DNA of 64,000 nucleotides, taken from the NCBI RefSeq assembly GCF_015558675.1, contig NZ_JADMOL010000003.1, positions 476,813 to 540,812 of the forward strand, given 5' to 3'. The stretch's first letter is position 1; each line of letters opens with the position of its first letter. The notes under the pieces were generated by a model. The model had not been told where the DNA came from and did no database searches. It saw nothing but the letters and a program-made list of their open reading frames with translations. Origin of the DNA: Paenibacillus sp. 1001270B_150601_E10 (GTDB lineage: Bacteria > Bacillota > Bacilli > Paenibacillales > Paenibacillaceae). Below, piece by piece: positions 47,713 through 56,641 of this stretch. The position numbers were made by a program, and so were the translations under genes.

Positions 47713-48156
47713 TCACCATTCATAGAAATTGTCCTCGATCAGCGCCTCGAATGAGTCCGCTAATAACTTGATTTCTCCGGTATCGTGATAACAGATGCAA
47801 ACCTGTCCTGCCTGATTGATGATAATCGGATCACCGGACCCATCCATAGAAATAACATAACTGGCTTGTAACACCTCTGCAAAGGGAAGTCCCTTGAATT
47901 GTTCGCGGAACTCAAGTGTCAGATCGACAACCGTTTCCTTTCCGAGACTGGAACCATTACAGAATGCATGTATCGCAAGACCTGCATACGCTCCACCAAA
48001 CGCCCTAATAAAATGTACATAGTCGTCATGAAATTCTACATTCAGCCGCTGCTCTGCCTTAGCGATTTCCTCTTGACTCGCTGGAATGCCTACTAATGAG
48101 CGATTATCCTCGCGATGAAGGAAATTCTTTAACCTCTCCATTAACGCAGCTTTCAT
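47713..48156 (-). CDS. SMI1/KNR4 (SUKH) family protein
   Basis: 147 residues from ATG 48156, chosen because AAGGGG stands eight bases before it; the frame is open to 48219 but that would start right at the previous stop. SUKH features: IPASQEEIAKAEQRLNVEFHDDYVHFIRAFGGAYAG, SMDGSGDPIIINQAGQVCICYHDTGEI, FEALIEDNFY. It follows the GAP-family gene on the same strand at 64 bases and may be read with the MerR unit. Confidence 0.85.
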   Translation of the reverse strand: MKAALMERLKNFLHREDNRSLVGIPASQEEIAKAEQRLNVEFHDDYVHFIRAFGGAYAGLAIHAFCNGSSLGKETVVDLTLEFREQFKGLPFAEVLQASYVISMDGSGDPIIINQAGQVCICYHDTGEIKLLADSFEALIEDNFYEW

Positions 48157-48220
48157 AGATTGATCCCCTTCCCTGCCAATACTGATTTCGAATAACGTCG
48201 TTTGTTGGTTCATCGTCATG

Positions 48221-48877
48221 CTATAGATAGTCCAAACTATTAAAAATTAAAATCAGCCCCACAATACTCATCATCCATGAAATAGCCGATCCCGAATTCT
48301 TTGAAAGCTTGATTCGAAGCCTTTCCAATGGTCTTTGCATGACACGCCCTAACCATAAATGCAAGGTAAACACGATGAATGGCGGAAGTACCATCATCAA
48401 ATTATAACCAGCTAAAATGGGGAGCCACTGATAAACGGCTAAATGTGAGGTAGACATAAGGCCTATCGCTGCAAAATAAGGAAAGGCTAGCCCCACTTCA
48501 ATGATGGACGTCGTGAACCCAAGCGCAATCATGGATGCTTTACTTTTTGACTTCGGTCTTGGCAAATCAGATTTTTTACTCTTAGGATAGTAGAAACTGG
48601 CTATAAAAAGCAGCACTCCAACGATCATCATCATCCAACTTACAATCCGATTTTGAAGGATGGAGGAGAAAACAGCAAGCAAAACATCTAAGCCTAACAT
48701 AAACGCAACACCTACTATAAAATAAAATGCTGCGACGGTGAATAAATAGATCATTAAGCGTGAACCCAACCGCTCTTTTTCCGTTAATAACAAATAAACC
48801 GTGACTCCCAAAGTTGCAGGACTAAGCATATCTAATACGGCTAATCCCCCTACAGTAAGAAGCAATTCAGCACTCAC
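48221..48877 (-). CDS. GAP/Sap-family membrane protein
   Basis: 218 residues with six hydrophobic helices. The N-terminal LAVLDMLSPATLGVTVYLLL is the LysE-superfamily-like opening of the GAP (Sap, sulfolipid-1-addressing) family; similar helices recur after a basic linker (KSKKSDLPRPKSKSK). Probably a small-molecule or lipid exporter; the substrate is unknown. It overlaps the MerR gene stop by 4 bases, so MerR and this protein are co-translated. Confidence 0.8.
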   Translation of the reverse strand: MSAELLLTVGGLAVLDMLSPATLGVTVYLLLTEKERLGSRLMIYLFTVAAFYFIVGVAFMLGLDVLLAVFSSILQNRIVSWMMMIVGVLLFIASFYYPKSKKSDLPRPKSKSKASMIALGFTTSIIEVGLAFPYFAAIGLMSTSHLAVYQWLPILAGYNLMMVLPPFIVFTLHLWLGRVMQRPLERLRIKLSKNSGSAISWMMSIVGLILIFNSLDYL

Positions 48878-49647
48878 GATATTCCTCCTTGCTGGGTGGA
48901 AGATTGGTGCACGGAAGTGATGTAAATTTCATAGGCTCGCTCCATGAAATCTAGAACTTCTTTTTCTATGGGGTAAAGTCCAAGCTTCTCCGATTGACTT
49001 GGTGATTTCCTTATATCCCATAATTTATTGATAAACTCATCTTCACCTTCGAATTCATCCATTTGTTTTTCAAGCATGCGCCGGATGATGTTCTGCACTC
49101 TTAATGATGCAGGATCATCCCGCATATGTCGTTTTATCTGACCCAGCAGAGCAATCCATTCCAGAGAATCAGGATCCTCACCCCTCATTTTGGGAAGCCT
49201 TGTCCACAGCTCAAGTTCTTTGTCATTAAACATATTCTCTCTGAAGGTTTGCAATCTTGTTTTATTTTGATTCGATAATTGGATGAGTTTCTGTACGGCT
49301 AGATGGTCATCTCCACCTTCTACTGCAATACTATTTATCAATTCTCTTAGAGATAACTCTATACTCCTTAACCTTTCTTGCTCTTCAATGATATACACCA
49401 GCTGGCTTTTCAAACTAATCGGCCAATTCCATTTAGTATCTAACAGCATATCTTTAATATCTTGCAAACGGTAGCCCATTCCTTTTAAAAATTGAATCTG
49501 TTGAAGCTTTTTCATATCCTCATCCGAATATAAACGATGCCCCCCTTCTGTTTTGGAAGTGGCTGTCAATAATCCGATCTGATCATAGTACCTTAGTGTC
49601 CTAACCGTGATGTTCGTTTGTTTCGCTACTTCTTTGATATGAATCAT
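48874..49647 (-). CDS. MerR-family regulator
   Basis: 257 residues. HTH start MIHIKEVAKQTNITVRTLRYYDQIGLLTATSKTEGGHRLYSDEDMKKL, then a helical C-terminal region of ~150 residues with no recognised ligand domain. ATG 49647 has GGAGGTG at seven bases; an earlier ATG at 49653 is too close. It probably binds the TGACGTAACGT cores of the divergent promoters at 49917 and 49996, activating its own unit and the lipoprotein at 50061, in the DNA-untwisting manner typical of MerR. Confidence 0.9.
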   Translation of the reverse strand: MIHIKEVAKQTNITVRTLRYYDQIGLLTATSKTEGGHRLYSDEDMKKLQQIQFLKGMGYRLQDIKDMLLDTKWNWPISLKSQLVYIIEEQERLRSIELSLRELINSIAVEGGDDHLAVQKLIQLSNQNKTRLQTFRENMFNDKELELWTRLPKMRGEDPDSLEWIALLGQIKRHMRDDPASLRVQNIIRRMLEKQMDEFEGEDEFINKLWDIRKSPSQSEKLGLYPIEKEVLDFMERAYEIYITSVHQSSTQQGGIS

Positions 49648-49675
49648 GCACATTCACCTCCATTGATAGAGAACA

Positions 49676-49831
49676 TTAACTTTCATGATCTTTGTCTTTA
49701 TAGATACTGTGTTTGATTAAATATCCTAATCCTAGACCAACTAATACGCCTGGAAATGCTTGATCCAGCATAAGCCCAATCCCTGCTCCTATAATGACAC
49801 ATGCATAAATGATGATATCTCCTTGTTTCAT
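49676..49831 (-). CDS. 51-residue membrane protein in the MerR operon
   Basis: Small gene with AAGGGG nine bases before ATG 49831 and a stop 28 bases before the MerR start. One or two membrane stretches: IIIYACVIIGAGIGLML and FPGVLVGLGLGYLI, glycine-spaced in glycine-zipper style, then a charged tail KHSIYKDKDHES. It is the first gene of the MerR-GAP unit and sits about 85 bases from its 19-bp-spacer promoter. Function unknown; perhaps a membrane modulator or sensor partner. Confidence 0.7.
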   Translation of the reverse strand: MKQGDIIIYACVIIGAGIGLMLDQAFPGVLVGLGLGYLIKHSIYKDKDHES

Positions 49832-49916
49832 ATCGAACAGCCCCTTGGTGTAATTTCTCCTCCCCTTCCACCGGATGAGTGGACTTAACGCATGAGGAGC
49901 TTAAATCATTGGCTCC

Positions 49917-49947
49917 ATTATACGAAATGACGTTACGTCACTTTCAA
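49917..49947 (-). promoter_or_regulatory. MerR-type promoter, minus strand
   Basis: -35 TTGAAA (49942-49947), 19-base spacer, -10 TATAAT (49917-49922). The spacer holds the palindrome TGACGTAACGTCA (49928-49940). A 19-base spacer with the operator inside is the hallmark of MerR-activated promoters. It drives the 51-residue gene, MerR and GAP. Confidence 0.8.
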
Positions 49948-49995
49948 GTGTATATATTATGATTTATTTCTTTCATAACTGTTTTAAAAAATGGC

Positions 49996-50026
49996 TTGAT
50001 GCTGACGTAACGTAACCTTATATAAT
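49996..50026 (+). promoter_or_regulatory. MerR-type promoter, plus strand
   Basis: -35 TTGATG (49996-50001), 19-base spacer, -10 TATAAT (50021-50026). The spacer contains TGACGTAACGTAA at the same offset as the minus-strand promoter. It drives the lipoprotein at 50061. Confidence 0.8.
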
Positions 50027-50060
50027 CATGTTCACCATACAATGATTGAGAGGTAATAAA

Positions 50061-50726
50061 ATGAATAAATACTGTGTTTATCTTCTATTAGTGGGTTTGC
50101 TTTTTCTGAGCGCCTGCAGCAATCATGGGGAAAAAGCCGAACTGCAAACCATTTCACTCGCCGACATCGATCTCCTCCATATTGACCATGGCAGCACAAC
50201 ATTAGAAGTAGAATCAGCGGATATTGAGTCACTTGAAGCTACCTTGCTTATGAAGCATAATGGACCAGGAGTCGTTATTGATGAAGGGAATCAAAAAATC
50301 AAAATTCGGCTTAAGAGTGATATCAAGCGTATATTTAATATCGGAAAAATGCCTAAGCTACTCATCCGAATTCCGAACAACTATGAGGGAATAGTCACCA
50401 TTGAGGGTTCTTCCGGCAACGTAAAGATAAACAATCTGAACGCACCTCAACTCGATATTAAAGGAAGCAGCGGAAATGTATCCCTTGAGTATTTAGAAAT
50501 AAACAGTGACATCAATGTTTCTGTCAAAAGTGGCAACCTACTTTTTAATCTTGAAGACAAAGACCCCAATGTACAGTGGTTTTTGCAATCTGGTAGTGGA
50601 AGACAGTCTATCGCTATTCCTTTGGATCATCGTCAACAGAGCAACAGAAAGACACAAGGACAAACGGGGGACGGCAGATTTAATGTGCAGCTCCAAACAA
50701 CTTCTGGAAATATAACGATCCAATAA
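50061..50726 (+). CDS. DUF4097-like lipoprotein
   Basis: 221 residues. Lipoprotein signal with lipobox LSAC near residue 19, then a right-handed beta-roll of short repeats (IEGSSGNVKINNLNAPQLDIKGSSGNVSLEYLEI, VSVKSGNLLF, QLQTTSGNITIQ), the DUF4097/putative adhesin pattern. It would be anchored on the outer face of the membrane. ATG 50061 follows GAGAGGTAA; the frame's first TTG at 50046 overlaps that site. It is controlled by its own MerR-type promoter and ends at a terminator, so it is a single-gene arm of the MerR module. Confidence 0.8.
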   Translation: MNKYCVYLLLVGLLFLSACSNHGEKAELQTISLADIDLLHIDHGSTTLEVESADIESLEATLLMKHNGPGVVIDEGNQKIKIRLKSDIKRIFNIGKMPKLLIRIPNNYEGIVTIEGSSGNVKINNLNAPQLDIKGSSGNVSLEYLEINSDINVSVKSGNLLFNLEDKDPNVQWFLQSGSGRQSIAIPLDHRQQSNRKTQGQTGDGRFNVQLQTTSGNITIQ

Positions 50727-50762
50727 AAAAGGGACCAATCGAACCACATTCTGTGAATAATT

Positions 50763-50824
50763 AAAACACCTTCAAGAGCATGCAGCCATGTCGTAAGATA
50801 TGGCAACAACCCTGAAGGTGTTTT
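50763..50824 (+). terminator. Terminator after the lipoprotein
   Basis: AAAACACCTTCA / TGAAGGTGTTTT outer stem with an inner CCAT/ATGG stem, followed by TTAATT. The hairpin can also serve minus-strand transcripts. Confidence 0.75.
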
Positions 50825-50903
50825 TAATTGGGAACAAGAGTTCATTGTCCAGTAGAGTTCTTACTAGTAACAAGCATTAGATTCGAGTAACACTGGCAGC
50901 TGC

Positions 50904-51242
50904 TTATTCGGAATCTGTACCTCCAGTGTCTGCTACACTTTTAGGCTCGACCAGCATGATATGGCATTCCTTTTCGGCGAAAGGCTTGTGGTCGGCACCT
51001 CCCGGGACAATAAACATCTCGCCCTTGGAAATCTTGACCTGACCATCACGAAATGCAATGAACATCTCTCCTTCGATCACCATAAATACTTTATCGGCCC
51101 CCTGATGCTCATGCCACATGAAATCCCCTTCAATCTTAACCAGCTTGAATTGAAAGTTGTGAATTTCGCCAACAACTTTCGGAGACCAGAGCTCGTTGAA
51201 TTGAGACAGCTTCTCACTCAAATTAATCGTTTGGTAATCCAT
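50904..51242 (-). CDS. Cupin-domain protein
   Basis: 112 residues, single cupin barrel. First motif FMWHEHQGADKVFMVIEGEM carries two His and a Glu; the second, FIVPGGADHKPFAEKECHIML, has a His. These residues bind a metal in enzyme cupins; here the role could also be ligand sensing. GAGGAGG precedes the ATG. Separate from the siderophore gene by 72 bases on the same strand and possibly read through from it. Confidence 0.85.
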   Translation of the reverse strand: MDYQTINLSEKLSQFNELWSPKVVGEIHNFQFKLVKIEGDFMWHEHQGADKVFMVIEGEMFIAFRDGQVKISKGEMFIVPGGADHKPFAEKECHIMLVEPKSVADTGGTDSE

Positions 51243-51314
51243 CGTAGTCCCTCCTCATTTTCGACCTTCAGAATGCCATTTGTGTTCAATAGAATGTTTC
51301 TGGGGTTTTATGAA

Positions 51315-52289
51315 CTAGCGCAGAGCGTTTGTTATATTCTGCAAAGCGTAATCGATCGCTAATGGGCCACCTGTAATCGCGGACGTATCCATTACATAGA
51401 TATGGTCTTTCTTTACGGCATTTAGATTATTCCATACCTTACTTTGTTTAAGTTCATTCATTAAAGTTTCCTGTTTTGTAATGTCACCAATAAGGAAAAC
51501 ATGATCTGCTTGAACCGTTGACAGTCCTTCAAACGCAGTAAATTCATTATTAGTGCCTGTAAAGGAATCGTCTGGTGTAAGCCCTAGTCCCTTTTCCTTA
51601 TCAAACGCAAGGGTGTAGACAGGATTTCCTTCACCTAGCACATTAAACGTTTTTCCATCCCAAGAAATGATAAGGGCTACTGACTCTCCCTGAATTGATT
51701 GTAGCGCTTCTCGCCCAGTCGTAATTTCGTGCATCATGTTATCAATTACTTTTTCGGCTTCATCTTCTTTGCCAATGATCTTGGCTATGGTGCGGAGTCC
51801 ATATTGCCAATCTTCGTAGATATCCTTGGTATTTAACGTGATGACGGGCGCAATTTTTTCTAGTGAATCGTAATTCTTGTCATGATATTCCGTTGCCAAA
51901 ATATAATCCGGCTCAATAGATAGAATGTTTTCAATACTAGGAGACACCTTATCCCCTAATTCTTCAGCTGAATCCAGCTTTCCCTTTAAGTAAGATAAAG
52001 ATGACAGATACTCTTTTTCAGTAGAAGCAGCGGGCGACTCGCCTAATGCAACTAAGATTTCGGGGTAAAAATACCATAGCGAGGCTATTTTATTTGGTTT
52101 TTTCTGGATAATAATTTCTTTGCCTAGAGCATCCTTAAATGTTCTTGGCCACTCCGCTTCTACAATGGCTGCTGATGCAGTTGCACCTTTTGTCGTTGAC
52201 CCTTTATGTTCAGCAGGCTTTCCATTACAACCTGCTAGCATGCCTGCTAGCAATAGTATTGCGATTAGCAGGCCCTTCATTTTTGGCAT
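51315..52289 (-). CDS. Iron-siderophore-binding lipoprotein
   Basis: 324 residues. Lipoprotein signal with LAGC box at residues 18-21, then a FecB/FhuD-type periplasmic-binding fold: IIQKKPNKIASLWYFYPEILVALGESP, VSPSIENILSIEPDYILATEYHD, ALIISWDGKTFNVLG. It captures a ferric siderophore at the cell surface. Permease and ATPase genes are absent here and must lie elsewhere. GGAGGAA precedes the ATG. Placed behind an AraC regulator with a Fur box. A short palindrome TCGAATTTCGA lies 55 bases upstream. Confidence 0.88.
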   Translation of the reverse strand: MPKMKGLLIAILLLAGMLAGCNGKPAEHKGSTTKGATASAAIVEAEWPRTFKDALGKEIIIQKKPNKIASLWYFYPEILVALGESPAASTEKEYLSSLSYLKGKLDSAEELGDKVSPSIENILSIEPDYILATEYHDKNYDSLEKIAPVITLNTKDIYEDWQYGLRTIAKIIGKEDEAEKVIDNMMHEITTGREALQSIQGESVALIISWDGKTFNVLGEGNPVYTLAFDKEKGLGLTPDDSFTGTNNEFTAFEGLSTVQADHVFLIGDITKQETLMNELKQSKVWNNLNAVKKDHIYVMDTSAITGGPLAIDYALQNITNALR

Positions 52290-52367
52290 GACGAAATTCC
52301 TCCAACAATATGTTTTCTTTCGTTTGCCACTAGTATAGTAAAGTCGAATTTCGATTAGAATGGATGC

Positions 52368-53204
52368 CTATTGAAATTCACATGGATTATTCATGAACTG
52401 CTCTCGATATTGAGTAGGAGAAATACCAAGCTGTTTCTTGAACACTCTACTAAAATAATAGGGATCAGCAATTCCCACCGTTTGTGCAATTTGCTGTACA
52501 GGCGCATCACTTGTAAATAGCATTTCTTGCGCTATATTTATACGATATTTCAATACATATTCCGCCGGCCCCATACCTGCATGTCTTCTAAATACATAAG
52601 AAAGCCGATTTCGATTCACATTATTTTGTTCTGCAAGTGATTCTATTGATAGGCTTTGATCATAATATTCATGAATATAACTCGATACCCGTTCGAATAA
52701 AGTATGGGATTCACAGCTGTTCTGCCTATTAACTACACATAATAAAGCTTCATTCAGTACATCGCGAAACAGCATCTCGGTCTGAAATCTCGATATGCCT
52801 CCACGCTGATTATATACTTGCCAAAGACGCTTAATGAGCTCGATAAGACGAGGAGATTGTCCCGTTAATAATTCAAAATGCTGATGAGATAAGCTTGTCT
52901 CTTCAAGTTCCGAGCTGCATATCCGGTATAAGACAAGAATGTATTCCCAGTCCGTGTTGCCAAACATTTTTTGAGCTAGTTTCATTTTGGCTCCCCCATG
53001 CACCACTTTACCTGGCATAAGGATATAAGGCGTGTCATTAAATTGAAATTGCACCTTTCCGGTAAGGGGAAATACAAATCCGGGAACAGTATCTGTATAG
53101 TCAGCGTGAGGCACACCTGGATGTCTAGCATATCGGTATATTCCTTCTACTTGAAAAGGAATGCGCGCAAAATGCTCTGCTAGCTGATTCACGTCTATTT
53201 TCAC
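52368..53204 (-). CDS. AraC-family regulator, Btr-like
   Basis: 278 residues. N-terminal cupin-like sensor region (YTDTVPGFVFPLTGKVQFQFNDTPYILMPG) and a C-terminal double HTH (SIESLAEQNNVNRNRLSYVFRRHAG, IAQTVGIADPYYFSRVFKKQLGISPTQYREQF). In Bacillus the AraC regulator Btr activates siderophore uptake upon binding the siderophore; the adjoining binding lipoprotein and upstream Fur box argue for the same use here. GTG start with GAGGT before it. Low similarity details unknown. Confidence 0.88.
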   Translation of the reverse strand: MKIDVNQLAEHFARIPFQVEGIYRYARHPGVPHADYTDTVPGFVFPLTGKVQFQFNDTPYILMPGKVVHGGAKMKLAQKMFGNTDWEYILVLYRICSSELEETSLSHQHFELLTGQSPRLIELIKRLWQVYNQRGGISRFQTEMLFRDVLNEALLCVVNRQNSCESHTLFERVSSYIHEYYDQSLSIESLAEQNNVNRNRLSYVFRRHAGMGPAEYVLKYRINIAQEMLFTSDAPVQQIAQTVGIADPYYFSRVFKKQLGISPTQYREQFMNNPCEFQ

Positions 53205-53284
53205 GTTGCATACCTCATTTCTATAGTAGTTTGCCGATCATCTTGAAAGAGGACCAGAGGATTCTCGTCTATGTTCACATTATT

Positions 53285-53303
53285 GATAATAATAATCATT
53301 GTC
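53285..53303. promoter_or_regulatory. Fur box
   Basis: GATAATAATAATCATTGTC matches the classical 19-bp Fur consensus GATAATGATAATCATTATC at 17 of 19 positions. Located about 80 bases upstream of the AraC-family gene; it should repress it when iron is plentiful. Confidence 0.85.
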
Positions 53304-53326
53304 AATACATCTAAGCAACAAAAAGA

Positions 53327-53362
53327 CCGCTCCCGGTTAATGTTCAAACAGCCGGGAAGCGG
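53327..53362 (-). terminator. Terminator of the TetR-ABC operon
   Basis: CCGCTCCCGG / CCGGGAAGCGG with one bulged A; the minus-strand tail is TCTTTTTG. It lies 190 bases past the ATPase stop. The 350-base gap between the AraC start and ATPase end holds this, the Fur box and nothing else recognised. Confidence 0.75.
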
Positions 53363-53552
53363 CATCAGGTTAGAATATTTTTAAAGATAGGGGCGTGACC
53401 GCCGTTAGGGTCCTTCAGTCTAGTGCCCGAGAATCGCTCGGAGATTTCACTTCGGCATTTTAGCGGAGATAGACAAATCTTTATGCCTAGTTCCTTAATT
53501 TGCTCAAGCATATGTATGATTTCCCTATAAAAATATATATTTCGTACACTTT

Positions 53553-54311
53553 CTATATGCCTACTTCCCTCATTTTCAACGAAACCTTCTCAATCCTGCC
53601 ATTCATATTCATCCCGTCAAACCTTGGAAGCTTCAAATCACTCACAATTGTTCCGTCACGCATAAACATAATACGCTCTGCCCGTGCGGCAACCTTGGCG
53701 TCATGAGTGACAAGAATAACTGCTGTACCGTCCGTATTGATCTCCCCTAATATGTCCATAATTTCTTGCGCAGATTTTGAATTGAGCGCACCTGTAGGCT
53801 CATCTCCGAAAATGATTGCCGGGCTGTTCATAAGCGCCCTGCATAATCCTGCACGCTGCAACTGGCCTCCCGATACCTGCGTAATATCACGTTTTTCAAG
53901 CTCAGCAATCCCTGTCCTTTTCATAAGCGCTCTTGCTTTTTCTGTTATCTTTGTAACGTTTTTTCTGTTATCCCGTATCGAAGGAAGAATAATGTTATCA
54001 AGGATATTCAAATTTTTCAGCATGGTCGGCTGTTGAAAAACAAATCCGATTTTAGTTCTGCGTATATCCGCAAGCTCATTTTCTCCGATTGTTGATAAAT
54101 CCCTACCATCAAAAACAACCTTTCCGCCATTAATGCTATCTGCCCCGCTTAGTGCCAACATCAGCGTCGATTTCCCTGAGCCGGAGGGTCCCATAACCGC
54201 AACGAACTCACCCTCATTTATTTCAACGTTCACACCGTCGAGGATATTGCGCTTGTCACTGCCTTCCCCAAAAGATTTCACGATCCGATCACCGATAATT
54301 ATCTTCTTCAT
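53553..54311 (-). CDS. ABC transporter ATP-binding protein
   Basis: 252 residues. Walker A GPSGSGKST, VFQQPTMLKNLNILDNI, signature VSGGQLQRAGLCRAL, Walker B IIFGDEPTGALNSKSA, VTHDAKVA switch. It has a C-terminal tail past the usual domain. Last gene of the TetR-permease-ATPase operon, four bases downstream of the permease stop. GGAGTAG precedes the ATG. Confidence 0.94.
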   Translation of the reverse strand: MKKIIIGDRIVKSFGEGSDKRNILDGVNVEINEGEFVAVMGPSGSGKSTLMLALSGADSINGGKVVFDGRDLSTIGENELADIRRTKIGFVFQQPTMLKNLNILDNIILPSIRDNRKNVTKITEKARALMKRTGIAELEKRDITQVSGGQLQRAGLCRALMNSPAIIFGDEPTGALNSKSAQEIMDILGEINTDGTAVILVTHDAKVAARAERIMFMRDGTIVSDLKLPRFDGMNMNGRIEKVSLKMREVGI

Positions 54312-54315
54312 GTGC

Positions 54316-56628
54316 CTACTCCTTCATATGTTCGGATATTTTGACTTGACCCGCCCCCGATGTGCCGATTATGGTTGCGATAAGCACTGAGCCTATTAGC
54401 ATCAGCGGACAAAGCACATACGCCGAAAGTGGATTAACCGCAAACTTAAACGTCGAAGCGCCAAAGGAGGAGATGACTTTGCCCGCAAGCATTTCTCCAA
54501 GCGTGTTTGCCAGAAGCGTGCCGAGTACAATACCGATAATGAGAACGAATATCGAGCGTGAAATATATTGCGCATTAATATCCGCATTTCTAAAACCGAA
54601 TGCCTTCAAAACAGCTATTGAATATCTGTCCTTAGCAACAAGCATTTTCATGAACAATAAACTAACTAATACCGATATGATCAGCGCAACAGCAATAGCG
54701 GCATAGGAAGCCTTTTTGACAGAGTCTATTGTCGAGCCGAACGTCTGCGAAATAAATTGCTCAATGTCTGAAACCTTTGCAAAAGCAAATCTGTCCGCAT
54801 ACTCAGCCGTTTTTTCGTCAACAAGCGCTTTATTCGCAAGCTCCGCGCAAATAACGAACCACAGCATATTTGCCGAGTTGTCGTTAAAAACAGCTTTTGC
54901 GGTTTTGCCGCCGTTCGTGATGTCGGAATAAATACCGCTTACCGAGAAATCTTTTTCCTCCCCGTCGATTAAAAGAGTAAGGTTCTCACCGGTCGTTTTG
55001 CCCAGCTCATCTGCGTTCAACGTTGACAGCGCGATTTCATTTTCTGCAGCGGGTGCTCTGCCATGTGAATAGGCTATAGGGAACACTGAATGATCGCCAA
55101 GCTCAACTTTAATACTTTTTTGCGTGGCATTCTCCGCCTTTACTCTGAACGTTTTTGTTGTAAGTACAGCATACTTTGAAATGGAACTGTCGCTTTTCAT
55201 ACGCTGTATGATTTCAGCGGCTTTTTCGGGCATACGATCAGTCTGCTGAAGATCAATGCGCATATCATAGCTTCCAATCCCCATATATTCGATAAAGTTT
55301 TTTGAGGAAATCGTGGTATACAGGTTTTGCGGAACAATCATAATGAATGATGAAAGTATTAATACCAACATCATAGTAGCGTAAAGCTTTTTCCTAGCGA
55401 GAACATCTTTTATTCCCAGAAAAACATTCGTATTAAGCAGCCTATTCCCACTTAAACGCAAATACTTTGCTCCCGCTGTTTTCTCCGGTGAAACGCCAAA
55501 GCGTATAGCTTCAGCAGCGGATATTTTGCTAAACCGCCTAAGCACTCCACTTACGTAGGCAATGATGGCAACAAATATTAGCAATACACCGAGCATTCCG
55601 AAAAGTGACGTAAAAGAAGAATGGTCTCTTTCCCCCATATAAAGCCGAATATTTTCGAGAAGCATACCTTTCATAAGAAATGAAAGTAAAAAGCCTGCTA
55701 TACTGCCTGCCGCCGCAATCACGGCGTATTTCACGATATACATCTTTTTAATGTCAGAAACACGCAGCCCTATTGCCTTCATTACGCCAATTTCACGATA
55801 ATCGTCTTCAATTTTCGCAAGGAGCGTGAAACGTATGCACATAAAAGCGATCGCAACGACCAGCACGCTTACCAGCAAAATGACCCCAATCATCATTCCG
55901 TCAGAAATAGCGTTAAGCATTTTGAACAGCGGAAAGGTTATCGTTGGTCCGTTCGCTTCAAGTCCTGCAGCGGTATAGGCTGCTTCGAATGCCCCTAACG
56001 CAGATAAATCCTTTAATCTGAATTCGATCAAATACTCAGTGCTTCCTAGGCTTTTCATTTCTGCATAATCATTTGCACTAACAAGAAACCGCTTGGAGGA
56101 GGACAGCATAGAATTCATTTGCGAATCGCGCAGAAATCCCGCAATTGTCAATTCCTTGCCACCTATTACGGCCTTGTCGCCGAGCTTAGCATCGTTCATA
56201 TAATGAACGGGCACATAGAGCTCGCCGTCGGATACGCTTATGACGCTTCCATCAAGATTAAGAAGAAAGTCGAACTTTTCACTTTGGACGCTGAATCCAT
56301 TATCTTGAACATTATCTGCCAGCGAGCTATCGCCTAATTTGATCTGCGCGCCATCAATATTGAGAAACTCCAAGACTTGAAATTTATCGACAGAACTGTT
56401 CTTTTGGGCAAATTCCGTCAACCTTGACGTATCTATTTCCCCAGTATGCATCTGCAAAAAATGCGGAGTTTCCGCCCGCTTCATAAGCGTATCTATCGCG
56501 CCTGATAGATTCACAGTAAGAATCGCCGCAAGTGAAACAAGCATAGCTGCAGCAGCAACAAATATCATGGTGGTCAACGTGATCAGCTTGCTTTTAGAAA
56601 AATCATTGCGGATTATTCTGTAATACAT
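54316..56628 (-). CDS. FtsX-type ABC permease
   Basis: 770 residues in two FtsX-like halves. N-terminal helix (TTMIFVAAAAMLVSLAAIL), extracytoplasmic domain to about 240, three helices containing IEDDYREIGVMKAIGLRVSDIKK, a linker (SKISAAEAIRFG), a second N-terminal helix near 420, a further outer domain, and three last helices with RYSIAVLKAFGFRNADI. The sequence style (for example KAIGLRVSDIKKMYIVKY) recalls clostridial transporters. Same operon as TetR and ATPase. Confidence 0.92.
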   Translation of the reverse strand: MYYRIIRNDFSKSKLITLTTMIFVAAAAMLVSLAAILTVNLSGAIDTLMKRAETPHFLQMHTGEIDTSRLTEFAQKNSSVDKFQVLEFLNIDGAQIKLGDSSLADNVQDNGFSVQSEKFDFLLNLDGSVISVSDGELYVPVHYMNDAKLGDKAVIGGKELTIAGFLRDSQMNSMLSSSKRFLVSANDYAEMKSLGSTEYLIEFRLKDLSALGAFEAAYTAAGLEANGPTITFPLFKMLNAISDGMMIGVILLVSVLVVAIAFMCIRFTLLAKIEDDYREIGVMKAIGLRVSDIKKMYIVKYAVIAAAGSIAGFLLSFLMKGMLLENIRLYMGERDHSSFTSLFGMLGVLLIFVAIIAYVSGVLRRFSKISAAEAIRFGVSPEKTAGAKYLRLSGNRLLNTNVFLGIKDVLARKKLYATMMLVLILSSFIMIVPQNLYTTISSKNFIEYMGIGSYDMRIDLQQTDRMPEKAAEIIQRMKSDSSISKYAVLTTKTFRVKAENATQKSIKVELGDHSVFPIAYSHGRAPAAENEIALSTLNADELGKTTGENLTLLIDGEEKDFSVSGIYSDITNGGKTAKAVFNDNSANMLWFVICAELANKALVDEKTAEYADRFAFAKVSDIEQFISQTFGSTIDSVKKASYAAIAVALIISVLVSLLFMKMLVAKDRYSIAVLKAFGFRNADINAQYISRSIFVLIIGIVLGTLLANTLGEMLAGKVISSFGASTFKFAVNPLSAYVLCPLMLIGSVLIATIIGTSGAGQVKISEHMKE

Positions 56629-56641
56629 AAGTCACCCCTGT

